64,000 nt of DNA, from positions 47,028 to 111,027 of the forward strand of contig NZ_BJDO01000004.1 of assembly GCF_005405185.1 (NCBI RefSeq), in the 5' to 3' direction. Source of the DNA: Secundilactobacillus hailunensis. Lineage in GTDB: Bacteria > Bacillota > Bacilli > Lactobacillales > Lactobacillaceae. The notes under the pieces were generated by a model. That model had not been told where the DNA came from. It ran no database searches and was given only the letters and a program-made list of their open reading frames with translations. Made by a program: the position numbers and the translations under genes. Position 1 is the stretch's first letter. Each line of letters begins with the position of its first letter. Shown here piece by piece: positions 1-10,070 of this stretch.

Positions 1-1
1 T

Positions 2-1441
2 AAGAATTATAAGCGCAAAGCCTTCTATGAAGTTAAATTTCAGGATAACGCCAAGCACGTTTTTGCCCGGCAGTTTAAGGATGATGAAACGGCAGCTAAG
101 TGGCGCCACGCAGTCAAGGCGGATGCTGCCACGGAAATGGCGCAGTATCATAACAGTGCCATTACTAACGTGAAAACGGCTCGCCGGCATTCGGCACCGC
201 CGAAATTGTTAGACCTGTCTAATCTAGCGTCAATTCTGGCGCCGAAAGGGTACAACGCTAAAGAAGTTTTAAGTACCTATCAAAAAATGTATGAGGCTAA
301 GATCGTCAGCTATCCCCGGACGGATGACAGCAAGATTTCCATGGCGCAATTTTACCAGTTGCTGCCATTAGTCCCGGCGATTGCCAGGGTGGTCAACGTC
401 GATCAAAGCTTATTGACGCACCGTAAACCACGGTTTACGCACGTGACAACTGGTAGTGTGGATCACGGGGCTAACCGCCCTGGTGAAAAAGTACCGCCAA
501 CATTGGCCGGTTTGTCGAAGTATGGCAAGTCGGGACCGGCAATTTATTCGGTGGTGGCAAAGAACTACCTAGCTATGCTGGGAGAAGACTATCAATTTGA
601 CCACGTCACCGCTGAGCTAGCTGATTATCCCAGCTTTAAGACCGCTTTTAACGTTCCTGTGGCCCTAAATTACAAGCTGATTTTTGATAGTTCCCGCCAG
701 ATCAGTGACGTGGATGAGACTCAGGGTGAAGCCCAAGGCCAACTGGGTCAAACCGCGGCACCGTTTATCTTTGAGGGTGCCAATAAGAAGCCGGTGAGAC
801 CAACCATGAAGTGGCTGATGAATTACCTGCAGCACTATAATATTGGGACTGGGGCGACTCGGGTCTCAACGCTGTCACAGATTACCGCTGGCACGACCGC
901 GCTGATGAAGGAACGCCGAGGCGCATTGTCGCTGACGGATACGGGGACCATTTCCGCAATCCTGACTGAAGGAACCATTATCAGCAGTACTAACGCGACC
1001 AAACGGCTGATGACACTTATGGATCAGGTGGGGTCATTTAAATTACACCCCGATGAACTGCTGACCACGGCAACGCAGACGGTGACCCATGATTTACCGA
1101 TCATGGTGAAAAATGCTGATAAACTGAAAGCCAGCCTGGGTGAACCAGAAAAATTGGTCAAGCACTACCCTAAGAAAGCCAAAACCGGTGGCCAGACTAG
1201 CACGGGTAAAGAAGTGAGCTTTAATCAGGTTTGGGGCGGTCACCGGTTTACCACCCAGGAAGTGGCTGATCTATTGGCTGGCAAAGAAGTTCAGTTTCAG
1301 ATCAAGACCAAGCGGGGCAAGCCCATGGCCGTGCATGGTAAATTAGCGCAGCAAACTTACCGGGGCCATAAATTCTGGGGCTTTAAACCGGCGGATGACG
1401 TGTTTCAAAGACGGACCAAAAGTCGCCGAAAAGCCCGTTAA
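2..1441 (+). CDS. topB: Type IA DNA topoisomerase (topoisomerase III-like), 5'-truncated by the window edge
   Basis: The reading frame is open from base 2, so the gene begins before the window; the first internal ATG (base 137) is not a real start. Type IA topoisomerases cut one DNA strand through a tyrosine and relax or decatenate DNA. The active-site motif SYPRTD is visible with its Tyr codon at 311-313, followed by the family GTGATR motif near base 850. The C-terminus has a WGGHRFTTQEVADLL module of the kind repeated at the end of topoisomerase III proteins, and a basic tail. There are no CXXC zinc fingers, unlike the topA product at 45.6 kb, so this is the second type IA enzyme. The N-terminal Toprim domain is outside the window. 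The family is sure; the symbol is likely. Confidence 0.85.
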   Translation, partial: KNYKRKAFYEVKFQDNAKHVFARQFKDDETAAKWRHAVKADAATEMAQYHNSAITNVKTARRHSAPPKLLDLSNLASILAPKGYNAKEVLSTYQKMYEAKIVSYPRTDDSKISMAQFYQLLPLVPAIARVVNVDQSLLTHRKPRFTHVTTGSVDHGANRPGEKVPPTLAGLSKYGKSGPAIYSVVAKNYLAMLGEDYQFDHVTAELADYPSFKTAFNVPVALNYKLIFDSSRQISDVDETQGEAQGQLGQTAAPFIFEGANKKPVRPTMKWLMNYLQHYNIGTGATRVSTLSQITAGTTALMKERRGALSLTDTGTISAILTEGTIISSTNATKRLMTLMDQVGSFKLHPDELLTTATQTVTHDLPIMVKNADKLKASLGEPEKLVKHYPKKAKTGGQTSTGKEVSFNQVWGGHRFTTQEVADLLAGKEVQFQIKTKRGKPMAVHGKLAQQTYRGHKFWGFKPADDVFQRRTKSRRKAR

Positions 1442-1449
1442 AATAATTT

Positions 1450-1466
1450 GGTCAAATAAGGTCAAA
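1450..1466 (+). promoter_or_regulatory. CtsR operator upstream of clpB
   Basis: The sequence GGTCAAA-TAA-GGTCAAA is an exact match to the CtsR tandem heptad (GGTCAAA, spacer NAN, GGTCAAA). It lies just upstream of the presumed clpB -35 box. CtsR is the class III heat-shock repressor of Gram-positive bacteria and clpB is a typical target, so repression relieved by heat is expected. Confidence 0.9.
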
Positions 1467-1470
1467 CTGT

Positions 1471-1498
1471 TTGTTATGGGACTGATTTATGCTAAAAT
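1471..1498 (+). promoter_or_regulatory. Likely clpB promoter
   Basis: TTGTTA (1471-1476) and TAAAAT (1493-1498) are separated by 16 bases, directly after the CtsR operator. This gives an untranslated leader of about 45 bases before the clpB start. Confidence 0.6.
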
Positions 1499-1551
1499 AA
1501 ATCCAGAAATTAATCACTTTAGGATAACCAGTAAAGGATGATGATCGTTTA

Positions 1552-4179
1552 ATGAATCCAGACATCTTAACGCAATCAGTGACGGATGCGATTGCGGAAG
1601 CACAGCAAATTGCCGTTAACCGTAAACAGCAGTCGATCGGTGTCTCACACCTATTTAAATTCTTAATTCAACCAGGTCAACTGGACCGGCAGATCTTTAG
1701 TGAACTGGGTCTTGATATCACGAAGTTAAATGCTGAATTAGACAGTGAAATTGATAAGATCAGTGAAGTCGATGGAAACGTCACTTACGGGCAAAACCTG
1801 TCACCCGATCTATACCGGCTGCTGCAAAAGGGCGATGAAGTCCGTAAAGACTTAGGCGATGAATATATTGCCAGTGACACGCTGGTGATTGCCGTCGTTC
1901 AGATGAGCGGCAGCCGACTCGGTGACTATCTAACAGAACAGGGACTGACCCTGCAACAAGTTAAAAATAAGGTCACTGAAATTCGTGGGGGTGAAAAAAT
2001 CACGTCAAAAAATCAAGAAGAGGGTTTTCAAGCCTTAGAGAAATACGGGACGGACTTAGTTAAGGCCATGCGCAGCGGCAAACGCGATCCGATTATTGGC
2101 CGGGATGACGAGATCATGACGGTCACCCGGATCCTGTCGCGGAAGACCAAAAATAACCCGGTTCTGATCGGGGAACCCGGGGTCGGTAAAACGGCGATTG
2201 TCGAAGGCTTGGCTCAACGAATCGCCCGTGGTGACGTACCGGAAAATTTGAAGAACAAATCGATTTTCTCACTGGACATGGGGTCCTTGATTGCCGGGGC
2301 GAAATACCGTGGTGAATTTGAGGAACGGCTGAAGTCCGTCTTAAAAGAAGTGAAGAAGTCCAACGGGGACATCATCATGTTCATTGATGAAATTCACAAC
2401 ATTGTCGGTGCCGGTAAAACGGAAGGCAGCATGGATGCTGGGAACCTGTTAAAGCCGATGTTAGCCCGTGGCGAACTGCATTTAATCGGGGCTACGACCA
2501 CTGATGAATACCGGAAGTACATGGAAAAGGACCGGGCACTTGAGCGCCGGTTCCAGAAAGTTCCTGTGGCAGAACCGTCAGTTGAAGATACGGTCACCAT
2601 TTTGCGGGGACTGCGGGAACGCTATGAAGTGCACCACGGCGTCCGAATTCACGATAATGCCTTAGTAGCGGCAGCTAAGTTGTCCGATCGCTACATTACG
2701 GACCGTTATTTGCCGGATAAGGCGTTAGACCTCGTCGACGAGGCCTCCGCTTCCATTCGGGTAGAAATGAATTCCGCACCCACTGAATTGGATCAAGCAC
2801 GGCGGCAAATGATGCGGCTGCAAGTGGAAGAAGCGGCTTTAAAGCAGGAAACTGATGAAGCGTCACAAAACCGGCTGAAAGAAGTTCAAAAGAACTTGGC
2901 GGACGTGAAGGAAACCGTTGGCAGTTTGAACGCTCGCTGGGAAGACGAAAAGCAGTCCTTGGACGCCTTAAGTAAGAAAAAGCGGGAATTGGATAAAGCA
3001 AATCACGATTTAAACGAAGCCGAATCCCAGTATGATTTGGATAAGGCCGCGGTCTTACAGCACGGGACCTTTCCTCAACTGAAAAAAGAGTTGGCTGCAA
3101 TGGAACAAAAGGACCATTCCGACGACTGGCTGGTTGAAGAATCGGTCACCGAAAAAGAAATCGCCGCGGTGGTTGCTAAAATGACCGGGATCCCCGTTAA
3201 CCGCCTGGTAGCCACTGAACGGGAAAAACTGCTGCATCTAGCGGATAATCTACACAAACGGGTAATTGGTCAAGACGAAGCGGTTCAGGCCGTTTCGGAC
3301 GCCGTTTTACGGTCACGGGCCGGTTTGCAGGATCCTAGCAAGCCTTTGGGGTCCTTCCTATTTCTCGGACCAACTGGTGTCGGGAAAACCGAACTGGCAA
3401 AGGCCTTGGCAGAATCCCTGTTTGATTCAGAAAGCGAAATGATTCGGATTGATATGTCGGAATACATGGAAAAAGAATCCGTTTCGCGTTTAGTGGGGGC
3501 GGCTCCCGGCTATGTTGGTTACGAAGAAGGTGGCCAATTAACGGAAGCGGTTCGCCGGCACCCGTACTCCATTGTATTATTCGATGAAATTGAGAAGGCC
3601 CATCCCGACGTCTTTAACCTGTTGCTGCAGGTCTTAGACGATGGCCGATTAACGGATAGTCAGGGTCGGACGGTCAACTTTAAGAACACGTTGTTGATCA
3701 TGACCTCTAATCTGGGTTCGGATATTTTGCTGGAAGGCACGGATGCGCAAGGCCAGATTTCAGACGATGCCAAAAAGCAGGTCGCTAGTCTACTGCAGCG
3801 GTCGTTTAAACCGGAGTTTTTAAACCGGATCGATGATACGATCATGTTTAAACCATTAACCATGAGTGACGTGGAGCAGATTGTTGGCAAACTGATTCAA
3901 CGTCTGTCTGCTCGACTGGCAGAACAGCAGATCACGTTGACGATTACTTCAGAAGCAGCGCAGTGGTTAGCCAAGCGCGGTTATCTGCCAGCCTATGGAG
4001 CAAGACCGCTAGAGCGTACTATTACGAACGTGGTTGAGACGCCGTTGGCTAAACTGATCATTGGCGGCAAGGTCAGTGCCAATAGCACGGTTGAGCTGGC
4101 TTTAAATGATGCCGGTGATGGCTTGGTATTTAACACGAGTGCAACACCTAATAACGATGCTGTGAGTGAAAAAGCCTAA
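1552..4179 (+). CDS. clpB: ATP-dependent disaggregase ClpB
   Basis: ClpB is a hexameric AAA+ chaperone that works with DnaK to pull apart protein aggregates after heat stress. The 875-residue product has the full ClpB layout: an N-terminal Clp repeat domain (about 1-145), a first AAA+ module with Walker A GEPGVGKT at 207-214 and Walker B around FIDEIHN, a coiled-coil middle domain (about 400-520, rich in K/E/Q), and a second AAA+ module with GPTGVGKT at 606-613. The middle domain and the lack of an IGF/L ClpP-binding loop distinguish it from ClpC and ClpE. It stands alone between its own promoter with a CtsR operator and a bidirectional terminator, so it is a single-gene heat-shock unit. Confidence 0.97.
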   Translation: MNPDILTQSVTDAIAEAQQIAVNRKQQSIGVSHLFKFLIQPGQLDRQIFSELGLDITKLNAELDSEIDKISEVDGNVTYGQNLSPDLYRLLQKGDEVRKDLGDEYIASDTLVIAVVQMSGSRLGDYLTEQGLTLQQVKNKVTEIRGGEKITSKNQEEGFQALEKYGTDLVKAMRSGKRDPIIGRDDEIMTVTRILSRKTKNNPVLIGEPGVGKTAIVEGLAQRIARGDVPENLKNKSIFSLDMGSLIAGAKYRGEFEERLKSVLKEVKKSNGDIIMFIDEIHNIVGAGKTEGSMDAGNLLKPMLARGELHLIGATTTDEYRKYMEKDRALERRFQKVPVAEPSVEDTVTILRGLRERYEVHHGVRIHDNALVAAAKLSDRYITDRYLPDKALDLVDEASASIRVEMNSAPTELDQARRQMMRLQVEEAALKQETDEASQNRLKEVQKNLADVKETVGSLNARWEDEKQSLDALSKKKRELDKANHDLNEAESQYDLDKAAVLQHGTFPQLKKELAAMEQKDHSDDWLVEESVTEKEIAAVVAKMTGIPVNRLVATEREKLLHLADNLHKRVIGQDEAVQAVSDAVLRSRAGLQDPSKPLGSFLFLGPTGVGKTELAKALAESLFDSESEMIRIDMSEYMEKESVSRLVGAAPGYVGYEEGGQLTEAVRRHPYSIVLFDEIEKAHPDVFNLLLQVLDDGRLTDSQGRTVNFKNTLLIMTSNLGSDILLEGTDAQGQISDDAKKQVASLLQRSFKPEFLNRIDDTIMFKPLTMSDVEQIVGKLIQRLSARLAEQQITLTITSEAAQWLAKRGYLPAYGARPLERTITNVVETPLAKLIIGGKVSANSTVELALNDAGDGLVFNTSATPNNDAVSEKA

Positions 4180-4187
4180 CTGAAAAT

Positions 4188-4228
4188 AAAAAAGCGGCAG
4201 CCCCTGATTCAGGGACCACCGCTTTTTT
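4188..4228. terminator. Bidirectional terminator between clpB and the convergent small gene
   Basis: AAAAAAGCGG (4188-4197) pairs with CCGCTTTTTT (4219-4228), with an inner CCCTGA/TCAGGG dyad. The A- and T-runs on the two sides make it usable by both converging genes. Confidence 0.9.
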
Positions 4229-4235
4229 ATAACCG

Positions 4236-4433
4236 TTAATTGTTGGTTTTTGTATCCGAATTTGAAACTAATTTAACACCGTTGGTAAAGATCAAAGCAG
4301 CAATGGTTGCTACGATGCCAATTTGCATTGGGACGTAGTTCATCAGCTCCAGTTGGCTACCGATGTAACCAATGACTTCACCAAAGATGACTGCCCAAAA
4401 GATGACAACCAAGTTTGCTTCTAATATTTTCAT
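4236..4433 (-). CDS. Small membrane protein, DUF2929/YjzD type
   Basis: This is a 65-residue protein with two hydrophobic segments (about 5-25 and 38-57) separated by a short loop, and a polar C-terminal tail. It resembles the DUF2929 (YjzD) family of unknown function, which is often found next to dnaE in lactobacilli. The ATG at 4433 is chosen over the GTG at 4442 because the GAGGT ribosome binding site is 7 bases before the ATG and would overlap the GTG. It is convergent with clpB and divergent from dnaE. No function can be read from the sequence. Confidence 0.75.
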   Translation of the reverse strand: MKILEANLVVIFWAVIFGEVIGYIGSQLELMNYVPMQIGIVATIAALIFTNGVKLVSNSDTKTNN

Positions 4434-4554
4434 TGTAGACACCTCGCAATCATCTGAAATTTTAGCATATTGTTGACCAAATTGAAAGCCTTCAATTGCG
4501 AGTCTCTGTTATAATAAAGAGCAGAATCTTAACGAGAAAGGAAGCCGAGAAGAC

Positions 4555-7500
4555 ATGACATTTGTCCCCTTACAAGTCATTAGCAGCTACAGTCTGCTGC
4601 AGAGTACCAATCAACTGGACGAGCTGGTTAAAACGGCGGCTGATCGCGGTTATCAGGCATTGGCGCTGACCGACCGTAACGTGATGTACGGGACGGTGGC
4701 ATTTTATCAGACTTGTTTAAAATATAAGGTTCAGCCCGTTATCGGTTTAACGGTTGATTTAGCCGGCTTATTTGCCACGGAACAGACTTTTCCCATGGTT
4801 CTGCTGGCGAAGAATCAAGCCGGTTACCAGCATTTAATGGCGATTTCGTCGTTTCTGCAAACCCGCTCGGATCAGGAACCGGTGACGGTGGCACAAGTCC
4901 AGCAGTGGTTGCATGATTTGATGGTGATCTTACCCAGCGAAAGCGAACTGCAGTACTGGTTAGACCAGGGGCAGCAGGATAATGTGCACCAGTTATTGAC
5001 CCGGTTAGGTCAAGTCGTGGATGCAGACAGCCTATTGATCGGCATCGCACCCACCCAGTCGCAAACGGTGCGCCAGCTGCTGACCAAGTTAGCGGCGGAT
5101 GCCCGCGTGAAGGTTGTAGCATTGCCCGAAGTCCGTTATTTAGACGCCAATGACCGGTTTGCGGTGAGCGTGTTAAATGCGATCAAGGATGGCACGACCA
5201 TCAGTAATTTGGCAGAAGCTAAGCAACAGACTGGTCAGTACTGGTTGCGGCCAGCCGCTGAATATACCAGTTTGTATGCGGATCTAGGCTTAAAAGCTGC
5301 TGCGGAACTAACGGCAACGGTAGCGAAAGCCTGTCAGATTCAGTTAAAGTTTCAGCACCCGCAATTGCCTCAATTTCAGACACCGGATCAGCAATCTGCT
5401 AAGGCTTATTTATTGACCCAATGTCAAACGGGGCTGATCAACCGGCTGCAGGAAAATCACGTGACGGATGCCATACCCTATCAACGGCGCTTAGATCATG
5501 AACTAGACGTCATTGACCGAATGGGCTTTAACGATTATTTTCTGATTGTCTGGGATGTTATGCAGTTTACAAAACGTGCTGGGATCACCACTGGCCCTGG
5601 ACGGGGGTCGGCTGCCGGGTCACTAGTAGCCTACGTGCTGGGCATTACGGATGTGGATCCATTGGAATATAATCTGCTGTTCGAACGTTTCTTGAACGAA
5701 GAACGGGCGCAGATGCCAGATATCGATCTGGATATTCCGGATAACCGCCGGGAAGAAGTACTGGAATATGTTCACCAAAAGTACGGTCATGAACGGGTCG
5801 GGCAGATCATTACTTTTGGCACATTAGCCACCAAACAGGCGATTCGTGACGTCGGTCGGGTATTTGGCTTACGACCGTACGAATTAAGCGAATGGAGTAA
5901 AACGATTCCCAGCGTGCTGCATATTTCTCTGAAAGAAGCCTATGAACAGTCACAGCCACTGCGCAACATGGTGGCGGATTCTGCCACTAACAAATTATTA
6001 TTTGAAACAGCGTCTAAACTAGAAGGATTGCCACGGCACTATTCGACCCATGCGGCCGGAATTGTGTTGAGTGACAAGCCGTTAACGGACATCGTGCCGG
6101 TTCAAAACGGGTCGGAAACCATGTTAATGACCCAGTACACTAAGGACTACGTTGAACAGGTGGGTCTACTGAAAATGGATTTTCTGGGGCTGCGGAACCT
6201 GAGTTTATTAGCTGCTGCCTTGAAGTACGTTAAGGTTCAAACAGGGCACGAGTTAAATATCAGTCAGATCAATTTGAATGACCAAGCAACCTTAGAACTG
6301 TTTCAAAAGGGTGATACCAATGGCGTGTTCCAGTTTGAATCTAGCGGGATCAAGAACGTTTTGAGACGGCTGCATCCCGATTCCTTTGAACTCGTGGCAG
6401 CTGTTAACGCTTTATACCGGCCAGGGCCAATGGAAAATATTGACCACTTTATTAAGCGCCGGTTCAACCAGGAACCCGTGACGTATCCGGATGAGTCTTT
6501 AAAGACCATTCTGGCACCCACGTATGGCATCATCGTATATCAAGAACAGGTCATGCAAGTGGCGTCAGCAATGGCCGGCTTTACACTGGGTCAAGCCGAT
6601 TTACTGCGGCGGGCCATGAGTAAAAAGAAAAAGGCCACCATGGAAGCCATGCGCAAACGGTTTATTGATGGTGCAGTTGCCAAGGGGCATGAAGCGTCAG
6701 TTGCCCAAGCCACTTTTGACTATATTGACCGGTTTGCCAACTATGGCTTTAACCGCTCGCACGCCGTGGCTTACAGTAAGATGGCGTTTGAATTAGCCTA
6801 CCTAAAAGCCCATTATCCAGCGGCCTTCTTTACCGCGTTACTGAACTCCGTGTTAAATAACAGTGTTAAAACTAAGCTGTATTTGATGGAAGCTAAACGG
6901 CATCAGGTCACCGTCTTACCGCCCAATATCAATTACAGCGGCAGTTACTTCAGACTTGAAAAGGGCCAGATCAGGTTTGGTTTGGTCTCCATCAAAGGGA
7001 TGCGACGAGACTTGCTGCAGAGCATTATGACTGAGCGGCAGACCAATGGGCGCTTCAAGTCGTTACACGAATTTTTGGTGCGGCTGGATTCTAAATGGCT
7101 AAAAGCGGACTTGATCGAAGGGCTGATCTATTCTGGTGCCTTTGACGATTTCGGTTATAACCGGGCGGAACTGATTGCTAGTCTGCCGGAATTTCTCAGC
7201 AGCGTGGAACTGAGCGGTAACAGTGTGGATCTATTTGAAGTACTGGCACCTAAAATTAAACACCAGCCGGATTTTCCATTAAATGAACGGCTGGAAAAAG
7301 AAAACGAATACCTAGGCGCTTATCTGTCAGGGCACCCCGTTGAACAATTTACTGCATTAGCGCAGCAGCGCGGGGCAGTCACGATTGGTGATGTTAGTGT
7401 CGACCAGCACGTTACCCTAGTGGTCTACGTTACTCGGATTCGCACGATTCGCACCAAGCGCGGGGATCAAATGGCGTTTCTGACAGCCAGTGATCTAACG

Positions 7501-7923
7501 GGTGAGATCAGTATTACGGTCTTTCCTAACACCTACCGGCAGATTGCACCGTGGCTGGCCAAAGAGCAGGTGATCTTAGTGACCGGTAAAACCGAGACTA
7601 ACCGGGGCAGCATTCAAGTCGTCGCTGACTCGGTGGTGCAGGCAGCATCAATTAAGCCGGCGCAGTCGTCAGCTAAAGAGCTGCACGGTGACCGCTGGTT
7701 TTTGCGGTTAACGGCCACCGCGGATGAAACGGTTACGATGACTAAGCTAACCCAGTTTTTACAAGCCCACGCGGGACAAACGCCAGTGATCGTTTACCGG
7801 GTCAGCGATGACAGTAAACGGCTTTTAAGCCAGTCATTTTGGTTGCCAGCCAGTGAGCAATTAGTGAAACCATTAGAGCAAATTTTGGGTGACCATAACG
7901 TCGTATTACAGGTCAAACCTTAA
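4555..7923 (+). CDS. dnaE: DNA polymerase III subunit alpha, DnaE type
   Basis: DnaE is a replicative C-family DNA polymerase; in Firmicutes it extends primers, mainly on the lagging strand, before PolC takes over. The 1122-residue protein has an N-terminal PHP domain (about 1-200), the C-family palm with catalytic PDIDLD (Asp389 and Asp391) and a third Asp at 542 in KMDFLGL, fingers with GPGRGS and RPGPMENI motifs, a helix-hairpin-helix region (about 780-880) and an OB fold from about residue 948. It has no 3'-5' exonuclease insertion, so it is DnaE and not PolC. The length is normal for short Firmicutes DnaE. In many lactobacilli pfkA and pyk follow; here only pyk does. Confidence 0.97.
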   Translation: MTFVPLQVISSYSLLQSTNQLDELVKTAADRGYQALALTDRNVMYGTVAFYQTCLKYKVQPVIGLTVDLAGLFATEQTFPMVLLAKNQAGYQHLMAISSFLQTRSDQEPVTVAQVQQWLHDLMVILPSESELQYWLDQGQQDNVHQLLTRLGQVVDADSLLIGIAPTQSQTVRQLLTKLAADARVKVVALPEVRYLDANDRFAVSVLNAIKDGTTISNLAEAKQQTGQYWLRPAAEYTSLYADLGLKAAAELTATVAKACQIQLKFQHPQLPQFQTPDQQSAKAYLLTQCQTGLINRLQENHVTDAIPYQRRLDHELDVIDRMGFNDYFLIVWDVMQFTKRAGITTGPGRGSAAGSLVAYVLGITDVDPLEYNLLFERFLNEERAQMPDIDLDIPDNRREEVLEYVHQKYGHERVGQIITFGTLATKQAIRDVGRVFGLRPYELSEWSKTIPSVLHISLKEAYEQSQPLRNMVADSATNKLLFETASKLEGLPRHYSTHAAGIVLSDKPLTDIVPVQNGSETMLMTQYTKDYVEQVGLLKMDFLGLRNLSLLAAALKYVKVQTGHELNISQINLNDQATLELFQKGDTNGVFQFESSGIKNVLRRLHPDSFELVAAVNALYRPGPMENIDHFIKRRFNQEPVTYPDESLKTILAPTYGIIVYQEQVMQVASAMAGFTLGQADLLRRAMSKKKKATMEAMRKRFIDGAVAKGHEASVAQATFDYIDRFANYGFNRSHAVAYSKMAFELAYLKAHYPAAFFTALLNSVLNNSVKTKLYLMEAKRHQVTVLPPNINYSGSYFRLEKGQIRFGLVSIKGMRRDLLQSIMTERQTNGRFKSLHEFLVRLDSKWLKADLIEGLIYSGAFDDFGYNRAELIASLPEFLSSVELSGNSVDLFEVLAPKIKHQPDFPLNERLEKENEYLGAYLSGHPVEQFTALAQQRGAVTIGDVSVDQHVTLVVYVTRIRTIRTKRGDQMAFLTASDLTGEISITVFPNTYRQIAPWLAKEQVILVTGKTETNRGSIQVVADSVVQAASIKPAQSSAKELHGDRWFLRLTATADETVTMTKLTQFLQAHAGQTPVIVYRVSDDSKRLLSQSFWLPASEQLVKPLEQILGDHNVVLQVKP

Positions 7924-7932
7924 AATTGTTAG

Positions 7933-7947
7933 TTAAGATAATCTTAA
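7933..7947. repeat. Perfect 15-bp palindrome after dnaE
   Basis: TTAAGAT-A-ATCTTAA is a perfect dyad with 7-bp arms and a 1-base centre. It has no loop and no U-run, so it is not a terminator. It could be a protein-binding site of the pyk promoter region; no known regulator is recognised. Confidence 0.5.
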
Positions 7948-7956
7948 TAAAGGGCA

Positions 7957-7970
7957 TGAAAACGCTTTTA
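7957..7970 (+). promoter_or_regulatory. cre-like site (CcpA) upstream of pyk
   Basis: TGAAAACGCTTTTA matches the catabolite-responsive element TGWAANCGNTNWCA at 13 of 14 positions. It lies about 55-70 bases upstream of the likely pyk -10 box, a position that usually fits activation by CcpA rather than a roadblock. Confidence 0.6.
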
Positions 7971-8023
7971 TACCGGAAATGTACAGTTTTTGGACAAACA
8001 CCGCAGACATTAAATTTGAAAAG

Positions 8024-8032
8024 TGCTAAAAT
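8024..8032 (+). promoter_or_regulatory. Extended -10 promoter of pyk
   Basis: TG-C-TAAAAT forms an extended -10 element about 100 bases before the pyk start. No good -35 box is seen at the right distance. Confidence 0.5.
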
Positions 8033-8131
8033 AACTTACGGATTCCAAATTGGACTGGTTTAAATGTGATAACTGTCACAAGACAGCCAAGCGAATGAAT
8101 TAGTCCTAAACTCAAAGGAGAGATTTTTCTT

Positions 8132-9889
8132 ATGAAGAAAACCAAGATCGTAAGTACCCTTGGTCCCGCTAGTACTGATGTGGACACTATTGTTAAATTA
8201 ATTGAATCCGGTGCAAATATTTTCCGGTTCAACTTTTCTCATGGTGACCATGAAGAACATTTAGACCGTTTAAACAAGGTCCACGAAGCTGAAAAGATTA
8301 CTGGTAAGACCGTTGGTATCATGCTTGATACTAAGGGTGCTGAAATTCGGACTACCGTTCAAAAAGATGGTAAGATCCAATATCACACTGGCGACAAGCT
8401 CCGGATTTCTATGGACGACTCCTTAGAAGGTGTTAAGGATAAGATCGCGGTCACATATCCTGGTTTATTTGACGATGTTAGTGTTGGCGGTCACGTTTTA
8501 TTCGATGATGGTCTGCTTGACATGGTCATTGATGAAAAGGACGATGCCAACAAAGAATTAGTTGGTACCATGCAAAACGATGGTATGCTCGGTTCACGTA
8601 AGGGTGTTAACGCACCTGGCGTTTCAATCAACTTACCAGGGATCACCGAAAAGGATTCTTCTGATATCCGCTTCGGTTTGGATCACGAAATCAACTTCAT
8701 TGCCGCTTCATTCGTTCGTAAGCCACAAGATGTTATGGACATTCGTGAATTATTGGAAGAAAAGCACATGGAACACGTCCAAATCTTCCCTAAGATCGAA
8801 TCACAAGAAGGTATCGACAACTTTGACGATATCCTCAAGGTTTCTGATGGGTTGATGGTTGCTCGTGGTGACATGGGTGTTGAAATTCCTACTGAAAACG
8901 TACCATTGGTACAAAAGCGTTTGATCCGGGCATGCAACAAGATTGGTAAGCCAGTTATTACTGCTACTCAAATGTTGGATTCAATGCAAGAAAACCCACG
9001 TCCTACACGTGCCGAAGCATCTGATGTTGCTAACGCCGTCTTTGATGGTACTGATGCAACCATGCTTTCTGGTGAAAGTGCTAACGGTGAATACCCTGTA
9101 GAATCCGTTACTACTATGAACCGGATCGACATCAAGGCTGAAAATGCTTTGAAGGACTTTGGTACTGACCACATGGACTTAGCTAATGCTGATGTTACTG
9201 AATCAATTGGTGCTTCAGTTGCCCGTGTTGCTAAGAGCTTGGGTGTTAAGACCATCGTTGCAGCTACTGAATCAGGTTACACTGCTCGGATGATCAGCAA
9301 GTACCGTCCAGATGCAAACATCTTGGCCGTTACTTTTGATGACCGTACTCGTCGTGGCTTGATGGTTAACTGGGGCGTTTACCCAATCGTTGCTGAAAAG
9401 CCAGCTAACACTGATGCTATGTTTGATTTAGCAGCTGCTAAAGCTGTTGAAACCGGCTTAGCTAAGGAAGGCGACTTGATCTTGATCACTGCCGGTGTGC
9501 CCGTTGGCGAACGCGGTACGACTAACTTGATGAAAGTTCAATTGATCGGTTCAAAGTTAGTTCGCGGCCAAGGTGTCGGCGATGACACTGTGATTGGTAA
9601 AGCCGTTTTAGCAAGCAATGCCAAGGAAGCTAACTCTAAGACTACTGAAGGCAGCGTTTTGGTTGCTAAGAACACTGACAAGGACTACTTGCCAGCTATC
9701 GAAAAGGCCAGCGCCGTTATCGTTGAAAATGGCGGTTTAACTTCACACGCAGCCGTAGTTGGTATCTCAATGGGGATTCCAGTTATCGTTGGTGCTAAGG
9801 GTGCTTCAGAAAAGATCTCTGATGGCGAATTGATCACTGTTGACTCACGTCGCGGTGTCGTTTACCACGGTGCTTCAAACGCACTTTAA
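8132..9889 (+). CDS. pyk: Pyruvate kinase with C-terminal PEP-utilizer-like domain
   Basis: Pyruvate kinase converts phosphoenolpyruvate and ADP to pyruvate and ATP, the last ATP-forming step of lower glycolysis. The 585-residue protein has the catalytic TIM barrel with an inserted B domain, the motif ITATQML at 276-282, an allosteric C domain, and an extra C-terminal PEP-utilizer-like domain (about 480-585) with TSHAA and His539. This extra domain is usual for Bacillus and Lactobacillus enzymes. AAAGGAG lies 12 bases before the ATG. Codon use is strongly biased (GGT, CGT, GAA), as expected for an abundant glycolytic enzyme. It is a single-gene unit closed by a terminator. pfkA is absent upstream. 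Confidence 0.98.
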   Translation: MKKTKIVSTLGPASTDVDTIVKLIESGANIFRFNFSHGDHEEHLDRLNKVHEAEKITGKTVGIMLDTKGAEIRTTVQKDGKIQYHTGDKLRISMDDSLEGVKDKIAVTYPGLFDDVSVGGHVLFDDGLLDMVIDEKDDANKELVGTMQNDGMLGSRKGVNAPGVSINLPGITEKDSSDIRFGLDHEINFIAASFVRKPQDVMDIRELLEEKHMEHVQIFPKIESQEGIDNFDDILKVSDGLMVARGDMGVEIPTENVPLVQKRLIRACNKIGKPVITATQMLDSMQENPRPTRAEASDVANAVFDGTDATMLSGESANGEYPVESVTTMNRIDIKAENALKDFGTDHMDLANADVTESIGASVARVAKSLGVKTIVAATESGYTARMISKYRPDANILAVTFDDRTRRGLMVNWGVYPIVAEKPANTDAMFDLAAAKAVETGLAKEGDLILITAGVPVGERGTTNLMKVQLIGSKLVRGQGVGDDTVIGKAVLASNAKEANSKTTEGSVLVAKNTDKDYLPAIEKASAVIVENGGLTSHAAVVGISMGIPVIVGAKGASEKISDGELITVDSRRGVVYHGASNAL

Positions 9890-9910
9890 TCATTTAATTG
9901 ATTACAATTT

Positions 9911-9943
9911 AAAAAGTCTAGCCTGCGGGTTAGGCTTTTTTTT
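9911..9943 (+). terminator. Terminator of pyk
   Basis: AGCCT (9920-9924) pairs with AGGCT (9932-9936) around a GCGGGTT loop, followed by eight Ts in the run. Confidence 0.85.
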
Positions 9944-10070
9944 GGCTAAATGACGCAATTTAGTCATGCCAATCTTGACCGTTGTCTGGAGAATAAACTA
10001 CCACCGCAGAGCAATATGTGCGATAATACCAAGAGATATGCAATCCAAGAGAACGAACGGGGATACTAAA

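Noticed and set aside
2696..3100. 134-residue minus-strand open frame inside clpB
   Set aside because: It lies fully inside a strongly conserved gene, has no ribosome binding site and an Arg/Pro-rich composition typical of an antisense shadow.
8026..8232. Minus-strand open frame across the pyk promoter
   Set aside because: It has no ribosome binding site and overlaps the start of pyk.
9966..10070. Extended N-terminus of CvfB
   Set aside because: The extra 35 codons lack a ribosome binding site and are not CvfB-like; the ATG at 10071 has CGGGGA.
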